64,000 bases of DNA from Halocatena salina (GTDB lineage Archaea > Halobacteriota > Halobacteria > Halobacteriales > Haloarculaceae). The stretch lies in NCBI RefSeq assembly GCF_023115355.1, contig NZ_CP096019.1, positions 744,001 through 808,000 on the forward strand. The letters are read 5' to 3'. Shown piece by piece: positions 50,307 to 60,178 of this stretch. The translations under genes were made by a program, and so were the position numbers. How positions within the stretch are numbered: position 1 is the first letter of the stretch; each line of letters starts with the position of its first letter. Below the pieces are notes generated by a model. The model was not told the origin of the DNA, did not search any database, and saw only the letters and a program-made list of their open reading frames with translations.

Positions 50307-52013
50307 CTATGAAGTGACGATGCGTGATCTGAGGTGGGAACGCAGTTCGTCGACAGCCACCCGGTCTTGTTCGGTCGAATCCCGTTCGCGGACGGTAACA
50401 GTGTCGTCTTCGAGTGATTCGTAATCCACAGTGATGCAGTAGGGCGTACCGATCTCGTCCTGGCGGCGGTACCGCCGACCGATCGCTCCCGAATCATCGT
50501 AGTTCACAGTGAATCCGTCCGATCGGAGCCGCTCGACGATCTCTTGGGCACGCTCGGCCATCCCATCTTTTGTCATCAACGGGAACACACCCACTGTCGT
50601 CGGTGCGATGTCGGGCTGTAGCGCGAGTGAGGTTCGTGGCTCGTCGTCGATCTCATCCTCTCGGTAGGCGTGTGCTAACACGGTGTAGATCAGTCGATCG
50701 ATACCGAACGACGGCTCGATGACGTGAGGTGTGATGTGCTCACCGGATTCTGTCACCTCCTCGACGGCAAAGCCTGTCACGTCGATAGGGATCGTACGGT
50801 CGTCGCCGTCGACCGTGACGGTCACAGTCTCGCCTTCGAACGCGTCGGGGTCGGTCTCGGCGAGTCGCTGTAGCTCCTCGGCGATGTCGCTGGCCTCACT
50901 GCCGAACTCGGGCCCGAGCACGCTCATGTCCGGATCGACAGTCGGCCGTTCGACGGTGATCGGTTCATCGTACTGTTTGAACACGGTGAACTCCTCGTCG
51001 GCGTACTCGTCGTGTTTGGACAAGTCGTACGACCCCCGGTAGGCAAAGCCGGTAAGTTCGATCCAGTTGCCGTCGACCTCGACTTCGGCGTCCCAACAGT
51101 CCGAGGAGTAGTGTGAGAGCTCCTCGGGCTGGTGTTGGCGGTACCGGAACCGGCTCATGTCGACGCCAACTCGCTCGTACCACTCGGCCGCCACGCCTAG
51201 ATAGTACGCGATCCAGTCGTTGACGATGCCCGTCTCGACCGCAGTGGCGACCGTCATCATCTCGACATCTCCGTCTTCCGCTTGGGCTGCCGCGGAGTAC
51301 AACGGCAGTTCCACGTCGGCGACCCCCGCCAACGGCGGCTCGTCGGTTTCTGGATCGATGAAATGCTCTAGTTCGGCCTGTGTCAACTCCCGCACTCGAA
51401 CGATCGATCGCCGTGGACTGATCTCGTTTCTGTACGCCCGTCCGATCTGACCCACGCCAAAGGGAAGCTGATTGCGCGCGTACTCTTTCAGTTGGGGAAA
51501 TTCCACGAAGATCCCTTGGGCTGTTTCCGGCCGAAGATAGCCCGGCGAAGCGGAACCGGGGCCGATGTTCGTCCCGAACATCAGGTTGAACGCCGACACC
51601 TCGATGCCGGCGAGTGACTCTCCACAGTTCGGACAGTGGAGATCCCGCTCGGCGATGAGCTCTTCGACAGCTGAAAGGGACATGCCTTCGGCGTCGTCGA
51701 TGTCGGTCTCGTCTTCGACGAGGTGGTCTGCGCGATGGCTCTCTCCACACGATGGGCACTCGATGATCATGTCGTCGAACGTATCGAGGTGTCCAGAGGC
51801 TTCGAAGACACTTTCGGGCATGACTGTCGGTGCGTCGATTTCCATGTGGCCTTCTCTCGTGAGGAACTGTTCGCGCCACGATTCGATCAGGTTGCGCTTC
51901 AGCGCCGCCCCCTGAGGACCGTACACGTAGAATCCGGCCGTACCGCCGTAAGCGCCGCTCGCTGGGAAGAAAAAGCCTCGACGCTTTGCGAGTTCGACAA
52001 GTCGTTCGCTCAT
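50307..52013 (-). CDS. glyS: Glycine--tRNA ligase (568 aa)
   Basis: Class II aminoacyl-tRNA synthetase that charges tRNA-Gly. FPASGAYGGTAGFYVYGPQG near the start, the zinc-type ECPSCGESHRADHLVED and HCPNCGESL, motif 2 area GRAYRNEISPRRSIVRVREL, motif 3 FGIDRLIYTVLAHAY, and the anticodon-binding C-terminal domain all match the archaeal alpha2 type. Its start overlaps the CBS protein gene stop by 4 bases. Confidence 0.96.
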   Translation of the reverse strand: MSERLVELAKRRGFFFPASGAYGGTAGFYVYGPQGAALKRNLIESWREQFLTREGHMEIDAPTVMPESVFEASGHLDTFDDMIIECPSCGESHRADHLVEDETDIDDAEGMSLSAVEELIAERDLHCPNCGESLAGIEVSAFNLMFGTNIGPGSASPGYLRPETAQGIFVEFPQLKEYARNQLPFGVGQIGRAYRNEISPRRSIVRVRELTQAELEHFIDPETDEPPLAGVADVELPLYSAAAQAEDGDVEMMTVATAVETGIVNDWIAYYLGVAAEWYERVGVDMSRFRYRQHQPEELSHYSSDCWDAEVEVDGNWIELTGFAYRGSYDLSKHDEYADEEFTVFKQYDEPITVERPTVDPDMSVLGPEFGSEASDIAEELQRLAETDPDAFEGETVTVTVDGDDRTIPIDVTGFAVEEVTESGEHITPHVIEPSFGIDRLIYTVLAHAYREDEIDDEPRTSLALQPDIAPTTVGVFPLMTKDGMAERAQEIVERLRSDGFTVNYDDSGAIGRRYRRQDEIGTPYCITVDYESLEDDTVTVRERDSTEQDRVAVDELRSHLRSRIVTS

Positions 52014-52858
52014 ACTGCGTGAAGGAGGTCCATATCCTGGACGATGCCGAGTAGTTCACCGCCGCTCATCAGCGGGATCTGTTCGATGTCGTGACGGACC
52101 ATGAGTTGTGCGGCATCGCGTGCGGTCTGAGTACGCGAGACCGTGATGAGATCATCGCTCATGTAATCGGCGACCGTGCCATCGGGAAACTCCACGTTCC
52201 GAGTTGGGTAGTAACGGTTACCGACCGTCTTGATTCCTTCCCACATCCACTCGTCGTCGTCGCCCGCCATTGCGCCACCGGTGTCGTCTTCACCCTCGAC
52301 TATTTCGGCCACTGCGATCAGATCCGCATCGGTGAGAATGCCGACGGGGTCTGCCTCGTCGTCGATGACGACCGCGTACGGCGTGTCAGCGTACCGCAGT
52401 TCTTGCTCTGCGACGCGCAACGGTGATCCGCTGTAAATCCCGTTTACCGACCGCGTCGCCAGCTCCGAAACCGAACGCTCACCGTCGGCAGCCCCTTCGG
52501 CAATGGCTCCGATGACGTCTGTGATCGTGACGATGCCGTTCAATCCGCCACCGTTGACGACCGGAACACGGCGTGCACCGGTATCGATCATCAGCTCCGC
52601 CAACGATTCCAAACTCGCGTCCGACGACGTGGTCGGGCCTTCCTCCACCAACAGCGCGAGCTGATCTTCGTCGGGATTTTCGATCAGTGCCTCACGGGAG
52701 ATCAACCCGCGAAACGCCTCGTCACCGTTCTCCTCTTTGACCACCGCAACGGATGAAAACTCGCGCTTGCGGAGGTGTTCGAGCGCAGCATCGCGCGATC
52801 CTGGAAGCGACACCGTAACCAGTTCTTCACGCGGTGTCATCGCGTCTGTTACGTCCAT
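52010..52858 (-). CDS. Protein with four CBS domains (282 aa)
   Basis: Two CBS pairs read by eye: MDVTDAMTPREELVTVSLPG, SSDASLESLAELMIDTGARR, a third at VSELATRSVNGIYSGSPLRV and a fourth at VADYMSDDLITVSRTQTARD ending GIVQDMDLLHAV. CBS pairs bind adenosine nucleotides and regulate or sense energy state. The gene ends inside the start of glyS, so it is co-transcribed with it. No catalytic domain attached. Confidence 0.85.
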   Translation of the reverse strand: MDVTDAMTPREELVTVSLPGSRDAALEHLRKREFSSVAVVKEENGDEAFRGLISREALIENPDEDQLALLVEEGPTTSSDASLESLAELMIDTGARRVPVVNGGGLNGIVTITDVIGAIAEGAADGERSVSELATRSVNGIYSGSPLRVAEQELRYADTPYAVVIDDEADPVGILTDADLIAVAEIVEGEDDTGGAMAGDDDEWMWEGIKTVGNRYYPTRNVEFPDGTVADYMSDDLITVSRTQTARDAAQLMVRHDIEQIPLMSGGELLGIVQDMDLLHAV

Positions 52859-53093
52859 ATCGAACTGGTCGCCGCGGGACTACAAAGACCTTACACACTT
52901 TCGCTAAATCGTTGGCGTTATCCACTCATCCCTGAATGCCGTTCGAAACCCGTCGAACCAGATGGCGCAAAAGCAGGTTCTCCGAGCAGAGGATCGAACA
53001 CGTGTGTAATCGATGCGACAGTGTTTACCACACATTATGAATAAAACTACCGACGCTTTGGAACGGTGTCGCCGTAGAGTGTCGCTCTCCGAC

Positions 53094-53627
53094 TCATTGA
53101 CCGACGTTTGGGAAGAAAATTTCCCATCCCTCGTGTCGGAAGCTTCCTAGCACCGTCTTATCGAGGGTTTGGACGTGCGTGTACAACTCCTCGCGCTCGG
53201 TTGCGGCCTGCATCAGGTCTTGGGCGTGTTGCGGTTCGTAGTTGCCAGCGAGGAGGATCACGTTGGCCGTCGCCTCATCATACAAGACGGTTACCTGGAA
53301 GATCTGCCCGCCGGATTTGGATTGGTACACTTCGTACTCCGGGAAGCCGCCACCTTCCTCGTGGCCGCGCTCGAACGTCTCGGAAAACTCCTCGGCGTCG
53401 TTGTCTGCGATCACGTGAATGAAGCCGTATCGGTCGGTATCACCCACCTCCGGCGGATTCGGAGCAGTATCGTCGGCTGCGATCGCGGTCGCCGTCCAGC
53501 CTTCTTGTTCGAGCTCGGCAGCCATCCCATTCATGTCATCGATCGTGGCTTGCCACGCCGATTTCCCTTCTTCGGTGGTAGCTGCACTTTGTTCGGCGTG
53601 AGCCCCATCTTCACCGGATTCGGTCAT
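53094..53627 (-). CDS. Conserved haloarchaeal protein, DUF7529-like (177 aa)
   Basis: Acidic, soluble; a variable low-complexity head (about 1-22), then WQATIDDMNGMAAELEQEGW and DRYGFIHVIADNDAEEFSET and ending GSFRHEGWEIFFPNVGQ. I recall this pattern as DUF7529, a haloarchaeal family of unknown function. A TATA element (CTTTAATG on the minus strand, 53650-53657) sits 27 bases before ATG 53627. The DNA beyond the start is AT-rich and holds the promoter of the divergent small gene at 53898. Confidence 0.72.
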   Translation of the reverse strand: MTESGEDGAHAEQSAATTEEGKSAWQATIDDMNGMAAELEQEGWTATAIAADDTAPNPPEVGDTDRYGFIHVIADNDAEEFSETFERGHEEGGGFPEYEVYQSKSGGQIFQVTVLYDEATANVILLAGNYEPQHAQDLMQAATEREELYTHVQTLDKTVLGSFRHEGWEIFFPNVGQ

Positions 53628-53867
53628 ACTGACAGCTGGATCGCATAGACATTAAAGTTCACTCTCTCTTCCTTGGAGGCTGGAGCAATATTCATCACTA
53701 TACAATTCTATTAAGATAAACTTCAACCTCCAAAAACAGTGTTCGTCACTAACTTGAGATAGTATGATTTGTGTGGCACTGACGATTGTATTATGCATGG
53801 TGTTCAGAGTGGGTATTAGTAGCAGTGCATATTCGTCCATACGTCTTTTATAAAAATTAGTAGTAAC

Positions 53868-53875
53868 TTTTAATA
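53868..53875 (+). promoter_or_regulatory. TATA element of the short Cys/Thr-rich peptide gene
   Basis: TTTTAATA centred 26-27 bases before the ATG at 53898, the same spacing as at the other leaderless genes here, in AT-rich DNA that spans about 53640-53895. Confidence 0.6.
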
Positions 53876-53897
53876 CATTACATAGCGACATTATGGT

Positions 53898-54044
53898 ATG
53901 TCAGTAGCGATTGACACAGAATCCGGTGTGAATAAGGACGCATACGATGCGGAGTTCGATGATAACCACACAGTTCACGATGAGAAAGTCAGCACCTGCA
54001 CTATCATACCGCACGGCGCAGGTGCGTGTATCACTTGTTTTTGA
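53898..54044 (+). CDS. Small Cys/Thr-rich peptide, possible RiPP (lanthipeptide-like) precursor (48 aa)
   Basis: An ATG at 53898 opens 48 codons that end in TGA at 54042. The first 30 residues (MSVAIDTESGVNKDAYDAEF and a further acidic stretch) look like a leader. The tail STCTIIPHGAGACITCF looks like a core: three Cys and four Ser/Thr in 17 residues and no Lys, Arg or Met, with Cys-Thr, Gly-X-Gly and Thr-X-Cys spacing as in class II lantibiotics of the mersacidin type. A perfectly placed TATA element precedes it and a strong hairpin follows it (54054-54087). No LanM, LanB/C, YcaO or radical SAM gene lies in the window, so it would be an orphan precursor or use enzymes elsewhere. Function is inferred. 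Confidence 0.55.
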   Translation: MSVAIDTESGVNKDAYDAEFDDNHTVHDEKVSTCTIIPHGAGACITCF

Positions 54045-54053
54045 CGGGAGGGA

Positions 54054-54087
54054 CCACAACAACCGACGTTTTCGACGGTTGTAGTGG
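54054..54087. terminator. Strong hairpin behind the short peptide gene
   Basis: Left arm CCACAACAACCG, right arm CGGTTGTAGTGG: 12 positions pair with one mismatch, and two more pairs close a TTTT loop. It begins 10 bases after the peptide stop and lies before the convergent membrane-protein gene end. Likely a shared transcription end or stabilising structure. Confidence 0.55.
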
Positions 54088-54109
54088 ATCGGGGCCGTTC
54101 GTTCGGCGC

Positions 54110-54508
54110 TTACCGTGCGACACCGAACACGGTTTCGAGCACGAACGAAAGCGCGAGGATGAAAACGCTTGCCAGCAGCAGTTTCGCTCCGGTTGGAAAT
54201 CGTTCATCGGCCGTCAGTCCGTACGAATCGAGCGGCGGGAGTCGTTGAAGCCTCGCCTGCAACACCGGTTTGTCGGGTTCCGGTAGCCGGGAATCGTCAC
54301 GCCACGGAGGCGTTGGCCGGAGGGCGAACGTACCGATCCCGAACAGCCCGATTCCGAGCACGAACAGGACGAACTTCACACCTACCCAGCCCCAACCGAA
54401 CACGAAGCTGCTGATGGCTGCACCGACAAAGGCGATCACCGTGACGGCGACGGCGTACACGAACGCATCCACCATCTGCCGAACACGGATCGACGGCTGT
54501 CGATCCAT
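54110..54508 (-). CDS. Small membrane protein at the end of the peptide ABC operon (132 aa)
   Basis: Two helices in the first half (FVYAVAVTVIAFVGAAISSFVF and VKFVLFVLGIGLFGIGTFAL), a cytoplasmic loop with PTPPWRDDSRLPEPDK and one more helix near the C-terminus (LLLASVFILALSFVLETVFG). I recall a haloarchaeal family (DUF7555-like). Its ATG overlaps the last base of the ABC ATPase stop, so it is translated from the same mRNA. No function known; may be an accessory of the transporter or a hitch-hiker. Confidence 0.7.
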   Translation of the reverse strand: MDRQPSIRVRQMVDAFVYAVAVTVIAFVGAAISSFVFGWGWVGVKFVLFVLGIGLFGIGTFALRPTPPWRDDSRLPEPDKPVLQARLQRLPPLDSYGLTADERFPTGAKLLLASVFILALSFVLETVFGVAR

Positions 54509-56142
54509 CAGTCGTGATCGAAGAGGTGTCCGAACACCGGCTCTGGCTCCTCATGCTCCGAGCAGTGCCGATGACAGTAGCTCATTCGCCCCGTCTCGCT
54601 CACCGAGTGGTGTTCTGGGGGTTCTTGCCCACAGACCGATCCGAACTCCTCTACCAGTAGCTGGTGTGCCTGTGATTCTTCATCCGCTTCGATGAGTTCG
54701 ATCACCGCTTCAATGTGAGTCCTGACGTTGCTCGGAACGTCGGAAAGCGCGGCTTCGAGCCGTTCTTCGTCGCTCATCTCCTCGGCGGCAGGTTGCTCCG
54801 TTTCCGGTGTTTTCGATTCGGGCGTGAACACCTCTTCGACGACGCTAACGATGTCATCGAAGCCTGTTTCCAGCCCCAGAAGGCGCTTTGCGCGCTCACG
54901 AATTCCAACGCTCCGTTGCTCGCGATTGCGGAGGATGTCGCGAAGGAGTTCGATCCCCTCCCAGGCGTGCTCGTCGACATCCTCGAACCCGTCCGGCCGG
55001 ATCTTCACCGGACACCGCGTGCTGAACGGACAGCCCGATGGGGGATTTCGGGGACTAGGTGGCGTCCCCCGGAGTGTGACGCGCTCGCTGGTCGCTGTCG
55101 GATCCGGCTCTGGTATCGCCGACAACAACGAGTAGGTGTAGGGGTTTTTCGGATTCCGGAACAGTTCTTCAGTCTCTCCGATCTCCATGATGTGACCGAG
55201 ATACATCACGGCGACTCGGTCACAGATGTGGCGAACGACAGAAAGGTCGTGGGCGATGAACAGGTACGTCAGTCCGAACCGTTCTTGGAGATCTTCGAGT
55301 AGGTTCAACACCTTCGCTTGTACCGAGACATCGAGCGCACTCACCGGTTCGTCGAGAACGACGAACTCCGGTTCGAGCGCGAGTGCACGGGCGATACCGA
55401 CGCGTTGTCGTTGACCGCCGGAAAACTGGTGGGGGTACCGATAGTAGTGCTCTTCTTGTAGTCCCACTGTTTCCAACAACTCTCTGACGCGCGCACGACG
55501 AAGACGGGCGCTAGAGACAGAGATGGACAGCGACACCGTCACGGACGATTCGCGTTCGGTGGTCGATACGTCTACGGCGGACTCGTCCATCGGGATCGCC
55601 TCCCGTGTCGCCACGGTTGGACCGTCATCCCCGACGGTGACGGTGATATCGGCCTGATCGTCGTCTGTGAGCGTGCCGTCGCCCGACAGGCTCACGGACC
55701 GTTCCTTGGGATCGTCGACGGCGACAGTGAAGTTGGGCCAGTCGTGTACGTCGAGCGGCTCACGGATGATTTCCCCGACCGTCATTCGGCTGTTGAGGCT
55801 AGATTCGGGGTCTTGAAACACGATCTGGGCGTCACGCCGCCACTTCTTCAGTTCCGAACCGGAAAGGGTCGTCACGTCACGCCCATCGAACAACACTTCG
55901 CCTTCGGTGGCGGTTTCGAGTTGAACGAGCGTCCGTCCGAGCGTGGTCTTTCCACAGCCCGACTCGCCGACCAGCCCGAGCGTCTCGCCGCGCGCGATCG
56001 AGAAGTCGACACCGTCCACGGCTTTGACGGGCTGAGAGCCGAGTATCCCGCCAGTATCGTAGTACGTTTTCAGCCCGTTAACGTCAACGAGCGGATCAGT
56101 CGTAGCCGTCTGTCGTGATTCGGTGAGTAGCTCCTCGCTCAT
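54508..56142 (-). CDS. Peptide ABC importer ATP-binding protein, DppF/OppF type, with insertion (544 aa)
   Basis: Walker [10 protein letters not shown] (about 59-67), Q-loop [14 protein letters not shown] (about 106-119), signature [16 protein letters not shown] (about 239-254), Walker [15 protein letters not shown], and the C-terminal oligopeptide-type [11 protein letters not shown] stretch of about 75 residues (about 136-212), polar and beta-rich, is inserted between the Q-loop and the signature. A further C-terminal extension (about 430-544) ends in a Cys/His-rich piece [10 protein letters not shown]. Start ATG 56142 overlaps the upstream ATPase stop. Couples ATP hydrolysis to uptake. Confidence 0.9.
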   Translation of the reverse strand: MSEELLTESRQTATTDPLVDVNGLKTYYDTGGILGSQPVKAVDGVDFSIARGETLGLVGESGCGKTTLGRTLVQLETATEGEVLFDGRDVTTLSGSELKKWRRDAQIVFQDPESSLNSRMTVGEIIREPLDVHDWPNFTVAVDDPKERSVSLSGDGTLTDDDQADITVTVGDDGPTVATREAIPMDESAVDVSTTERESSVTVSLSISVSSARLRRARVRELLETVGLQEEHYYRYPHQFSGGQRQRVGIARALALEPEFVVLDEPVSALDVSVQAKVLNLLEDLQERFGLTYLFIAHDLSVVRHICDRVAVMYLGHIMEIGETEELFRNPKNPYTYSLLSAIPEPDPTATSERVTLRGTPPSPRNPPSGCPFSTRCPVKIRPDGFEDVDEHAWEGIELLRDILRNREQRSVGIRERAKRLLGLETGFDDIVSVVEEVFTPESKTPETEQPAAEEMSDEERLEAALSDVPSNVRTHIEAVIELIEADEESQAHQLLVEEFGSVCGQEPPEHHSVSETGRMSYCHRHCSEHEEPEPVFGHLFDHD

Positions 56143-57512
56143 CGTCGATCGCCTCCGTCGATCTCTCCGAGAGACCGGTGCCGTTCGAGAGTCTCCTCTG
56201 TGGATAGTTCCTCTGGATAGAGCAGGCACGCAGCGGTGTGGATACGTTCCTCATCGCCCACGTTGACGTTCTCGGGGTGGACGACTTCACAGGCATCGAA
56301 CGCCTCGGGACACCGGGGTGCGAACCGACAGTACGTCGGTCGTTCGTTCGGTGTCGGAACGTCACCCTCGATGGTTCTGAGCCGATCCTCTTCGGGATGT
56401 CGGCCGGGAATCGATTCGAGCAGTCCCCGAGTGTAGGGATGTTTCGGGGCGGCAAACAACTTCTTGACAGGGGCTTTCTCGACGAGTTCACCCGCATACA
56501 TCACGTTCACTTGATCGGCGATCTCCGCGATCACACCCATATCGTGGGTAATGAACATTATCGCCAGGTCGCGCTCCTCTTGGATCTCCATCAGGAGTTC
56601 GAGGATCTGAGCCTGAATCGTCACGTCCAGCGCCGTGGTCGGTTCGTCACAGATGAGCAACTCGGGTTTACACGCCAACGCCATGGCGATGACCGCACGC
56701 TGGCGCATCCCACCCGAGAACTCGTGTGGATACTCGTCGACCCGACGGTGAGCGTCGGGAATCGAGACGGATTCGAGGAGTCTGATAGCTTCCTCGTGGG
56801 CTTGCTCGCCCTGCGATCCCTGATGGAGACGGATCGCTTCTTTGATCTGGTTGCCGACGGTGTACACCGGGTTCAGAGAGGTAAGCGGATCTTGGAAGAT
56901 CATGGAGATCCCCCGTCCTCGAAGCGTCCGGAACGCGTCTTCGGTGGCGTGCGTCGCATCGACGTACCCACTATCGGTATCACGCACGACGAACGCGTCC
57001 TCATCGGTGATACCGAGTACATCAGTAAGCCGGCGTTCGACCAGCCCGCGCATCGTGACGATGTCCTCACGCGCGAGTTCGACCGGATCGACGTCGGATC
57101 CGCTCCGTTCGCCGCCAGTGATCCTCGAAGGAGCAACCCCCTGTTCGAGCAGCCGCTCGATGCAGTCTGCGACGTCGTGTTCAGTGCGAAGCGCATCGAT
57201 GTCGATCGTTCGATCGGGATGCTGTTGTGCGAGGCGCTCGACGGTCCCCGGGTCGTTGAACCGAACGCTGCCCCCGACCACGCGACCGGGAGCGTCGATC
57301 AGACCCATGATCGATCGGGCCGTCACGCTCTTTCCCGAACCGGACTCACCGACGATCCCAACGGTCTCACCCCGGTCGATCTCGAAGCTGATGGAGTCAA
57401 CCGCCCGGATCGTCTCCTTGTCGGTGAAAAACGACGTCTGGAGGTTCTCGACGGTCAACAGCGCCTCATCAGTCCGGTCGACCGACGCCGGTGAATATGA
57501 ATTCATACTCAT
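56139..57512 (-). CDS. Peptide ABC importer ATP-binding protein, DppD/OppD type, with insertion (457 aa)
   Basis: Walker [10 protein letters not shown] (about 55-63), then an insert of about 95-105 residues (about 88-195, including [20 protein letters not shown] and a helical [14 protein letters not shown] part). It sits in front of the Q-loop [20 protein letters not shown] (about 199-218), where the usual gap is about 20. Signature [17 protein letters not shown] and Walker [15 protein letters not shown] follow. The oligopeptide type [14 protein letters not shown] stands near the C-terminus. The insert is in frame and has haloarchaeal composition, so it is a real domain rather than an assembly error. 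Confidence 0.9.
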   Translation of the reverse strand: MSMNSYSPASVDRTDEALLTVENLQTSFFTDKETIRAVDSISFEIDRGETVGIVGESGSGKSVTARSIMGLIDAPGRVVGGSVRFNDPGTVERLAQQHPDRTIDIDALRTEHDVADCIERLLEQGVAPSRITGGERSGSDVDPVELAREDIVTMRGLVERRLTDVLGITDEDAFVVRDTDSGYVDATHATEDAFRTLRGRGISMIFQDPLTSLNPVYTVGNQIKEAIRLHQGSQGEQAHEEAIRLLESVSIPDAHRRVDEYPHEFSGGMRQRAVIAMALACKPELLICDEPTTALDVTIQAQILELLMEIQEERDLAIMFITHDMGVIAEIADQVNVMYAGELVEKAPVKKLFAAPKHPYTRGLLESIPGRHPEEDRLRTIEGDVPTPNERPTYCRFAPRCPEAFDACEVVHPENVNVGDEERIHTAACLLYPEELSTEETLERHRSLGEIDGGDRR

Positions 57513-57514
57513 GT

Positions 57515-59014
57515 TTATGCACCTCCACCGGTGGCGGTCGCACCGGCACTTGCATCTTCACCCTCGCTTTCGGGATCCATCGCGTCCCGGATCCCATCAC
57601 CCAGCGCGTTGAACCCCGTAACGACGATTACGATGAGGATGCCGGGGAGGAGTGAGATGTGCCAGGCAGGAGTCGTAACGTAGTCCTGTCCCGTATCGAT
57701 AGCTCGTCCCCACTCCGGAGTGGGTGGATCGATACCCAGTCCTAAGAACGACAGTCCCGCTATGCCGATGATGACGCCGCCGAGCGACATCGATCCGTAA
57801 ATCAGGAGATAGCTCAGGAGATACGGCAGCATGTGCTTTCGCATCGTCGTCATCGATCGTTGTCCGTAGCTCTTTGCGGCATCGACCCACTCTTGTTCGG
57901 CCACCTGAAGCGCCGGACCACGGACCGCTCGCCACAGCCCCGGCCAGTACACCACGCCGAAGGCGAGCGCGAGCAACAGCCCGCCGTTGTAGATCTCCCA
58001 GAGCCAGTGACTCTGGAACACCGCCACGACGAGGAGCAACAATAGGATCCCCGGTAGCGACTGGATCGAGTCGCTGACGAACACCACCGACAGATCGACC
58101 AATCCCTTATAATAGGCGGTGAGCATCGCAAAGCCGCCAGCCAACACGACGCTCACCCCGATGGCGATGAGACCGATGGCCAGCGAGATCCGAGCACCGT
58201 ACGCCATGAAGGTAAAGAGATCCTGTCCAGGATTAGGCATCGTGCCAAAGGGATGGAACCGATCGTACTGATCGTACTGCCACGGACCGATGTTGGTCGT
58301 TCCCGCTCCTCGGGAAGCGGTGTCGAGGTTCGCATCGAGCACCGCTATCGTCTCGACGCTCTCGCTGTCGGCGTCGTAGTATTGGACCTCATACTGACTC
58401 GTATGGTAGATGTTCTGGTCGGCTGGGGTCGGGCTGACCGTCGGCGCGAACAACGCCATGCCGACGAACAGCAACACCACGACAAACCCGAACTGACCCC
58501 ACCGATGGGTTCGAAGCCTGTCAACCATGTCGTCTCGGGGAGTCCAATCCGCAAACCGATAGTGGCGGACGTAGAGACGGTAGCCCCGCCAGCACCACCA
58601 CAACAAGGCGAACATGTAGGCGTACACCATCACGACTCGAAGCAGCCACGCATATTTGGGCTCCAGACCGAGGAACGTCCCATGCCACGTGCCATCCGGC
58701 GTCTGATACCCTTGATTGGGGATCACGTCACGGGACAACAGCGTCGGCAGTCCATCGGCCACGTGAGCCGCACTCGTGAGCGCACCGTCGATAGCCCCAC
58801 CGATCGAGGGCACCACCGGCCCGCCCACCACCATGGCCACAGCACTGGCGACAGCGCCAGCAAGTCCTGACATGACTGTGATGGCCACCGAGGTGATCGC
58901 TCCGATTTCGAGCGCGAGCAGTACACCTAACACACCCACCCAGAGCAGCGCTGGACGAGGATTTTCCCGGAGTCGTTCTCTGAACGGCAGTTCAGTAGTA
59001 GCAGTTTCACTCAT
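57515..59014 (-). CDS. Peptide ABC importer permease, DppC/OppC type, long N-terminus (499 aa)
   Basis: Typical permease half at about 175-480, with the BPD_transp_1 loop near GARISLAIGLIAIGVSVVLA and the EAA-type region around EWVDAAKSYGQRSMTTMRKH. The DppC-type N-terminal extension is much longer: about 170 residues with two or three extra helices and an outer Gly/Pro-rich part (DGLPTLLSRDVIPNQGYQTP). Its start overlaps the DppB-type permease stop by 4 bases. Confidence 0.88.
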   Translation of the reverse strand: MSETATTELPFRERLRENPRPALLWVGVLGVLLALEIGAITSVAITVMSGLAGAVASAVAMVVGGPVVPSIGGAIDGALTSAAHVADGLPTLLSRDVIPNQGYQTPDGTWHGTFLGLEPKYAWLLRVVMVYAYMFALLWWCWRGYRLYVRHYRFADWTPRDDMVDRLRTHRWGQFGFVVVLLFVGMALFAPTVSPTPADQNIYHTSQYEVQYYDADSESVETIAVLDANLDTASRGAGTTNIGPWQYDQYDRFHPFGTMPNPGQDLFTFMAYGARISLAIGLIAIGVSVVLAGGFAMLTAYYKGLVDLSVVFVSDSIQSLPGILLLLLVVAVFQSHWLWEIYNGGLLLALAFGVVYWPGLWRAVRGPALQVAEQEWVDAAKSYGQRSMTTMRKHMLPYLLSYLLIYGSMSLGGVIIGIAGLSFLGLGIDPPTPEWGRAIDTGQDYVTTPAWHISLLPGILIVIVVTGFNALGDGIRDAMDPESEGEDASAGATATGGGA

Positions 59015-60057
59015 GATTGATCATACCCGATTCGTGGATCGATCAGCGTGTACAACAGATCTTGAAGGATGTTCACGACCTGAAGGAAGATTGCGAAGAC
59101 GAACAACAGTCCACCCGCGAGCGCGAGGTCACCTTGTTTGACTGCATCGAACGTAAGCTTCCCCAGCCCGTTGATCGCGAAGACGGTTTCTACGAGCACC
59201 GATCCACCGATCAGCACGAACGCCTCGCTCGAAATGACTGGCACCAGCGGGATCAACGCGTTGCGGAACACGTGTTTCCAGACGATCATCCGACGGCCCA
59301 GTCCCTTGGCACGGGCGGTTTCGACGTAGTCGGAGTTGATAGTTTCGAGCACGGCGGTCCGGCCGATTCGCATCTCGTTACCCATCGAGGCCGATCCCAG
59401 CACGATCGCTGGCGGTAAGATCCATTTGGTCGCGGCGATCAACGCCGTCGGATCACCGAGGTTCGCAAGACTCGCTGTTCCGATCACATCCGTCTCGACG
59501 AGGAAGTTACTCCACGAGAGTGGAACGCCGATCAGGTCTTCAGTCAATCCCTCCGAGCTGACGAGCACGCTCGAAAGGATGATGGCGAGCCAGAAGTTCG
59601 GCATCGCTCGCCAGACGATTCCTCCGAACGAGGCGAAATAATCAGGGAAGGTGTTCGGGCGCAATCCAGCGTAAAATCCCAGCGGGATCCCGATGAGCAA
59701 CGCGATCAATACCGACCAGAAGCCGAGCCAAATCGTGATCGGTGCACGCGCAATGATCAGATCAAGCACTGCCGCGCCCCGATTGATCACCCACGTTTGG
59801 CCGAAACTGAACGTCACGAGACCGGCCATGAAGTCGATGTACTGTTCCCATAGCGGCACCGGTGTCCCATCAGGATTGATTATCCCCAATTGGACTCTCA
59901 TCCGATGGGCGATCTCCGGGTTCTGGTTCTGTCCGAGCGCTGCCGCAACTGGGTCCCTCGGACCGGCCCGGATCACGAGGAACACGAGTGACATGGCGAA
60001 AAACACCACCGGTACGGAGAGAACTAGTCGCCGGAAGAAATACTGCCACCGGCTCAT
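59011..60057 (-). CDS. Peptide ABC importer permease, DppB/OppB type (348 aa)
   Basis: Six helices; starts MSRWQYFFRRLVLSVPVVFF and carries the BPD_transp_1 core with YVETARAKGLGRRMIVWKHV and FRNALIPLVPVISSEAFVLI, then VETVFAINGLGKLTFDAVKQ. Forms the channel with the DppC-type permease; order and 4-base overlap are the standard importer arrangement. Gap to the solute-binding gene is 121 bases. Confidence 0.92.
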   Translation of the reverse strand: MSRWQYFFRRLVLSVPVVFFAMSLVFLVIRAGPRDPVAAALGQNQNPEIAHRMRVQLGIINPDGTPVPLWEQYIDFMAGLVTFSFGQTWVINRGAAVLDLIIARAPITIWLGFWSVLIALLIGIPLGFYAGLRPNTFPDYFASFGGIVWRAMPNFWLAIILSSVLVSSEGLTEDLIGVPLSWSNFLVETDVIGTASLANLGDPTALIAATKWILPPAIVLGSASMGNEMRIGRTAVLETINSDYVETARAKGLGRRMIVWKHVFRNALIPLVPVISSEAFVLIGGSVLVETVFAINGLGKLTFDAVKQGDLALAGGLLFVFAIFLQVVNILQDLLYTLIDPRIGYDQS

Positions 60058-60178
60058 GGGCGCTCACCGTTCGTTCTGTATTGATGTATTGATGACATAC
60101 TTTGCGTTTCTATTTGAGGCAAATATCTCTTTCCTTTGGCTTATCGCTGACACAGCGAAAAACAACCGTATTAACCGA

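Noticed and set aside
53652-53891. 79-residue frame on the minus strand in the AT-rich region between 53627 and 53898
   Set aside because: It spans the promoter of the short peptide gene, has composition unlike haloarchaeal proteins (few Asp/Glu, many Leu, Ile, Tyr and Lys/Arg) and lacks a TATA at good spacing. I treat it as chance.
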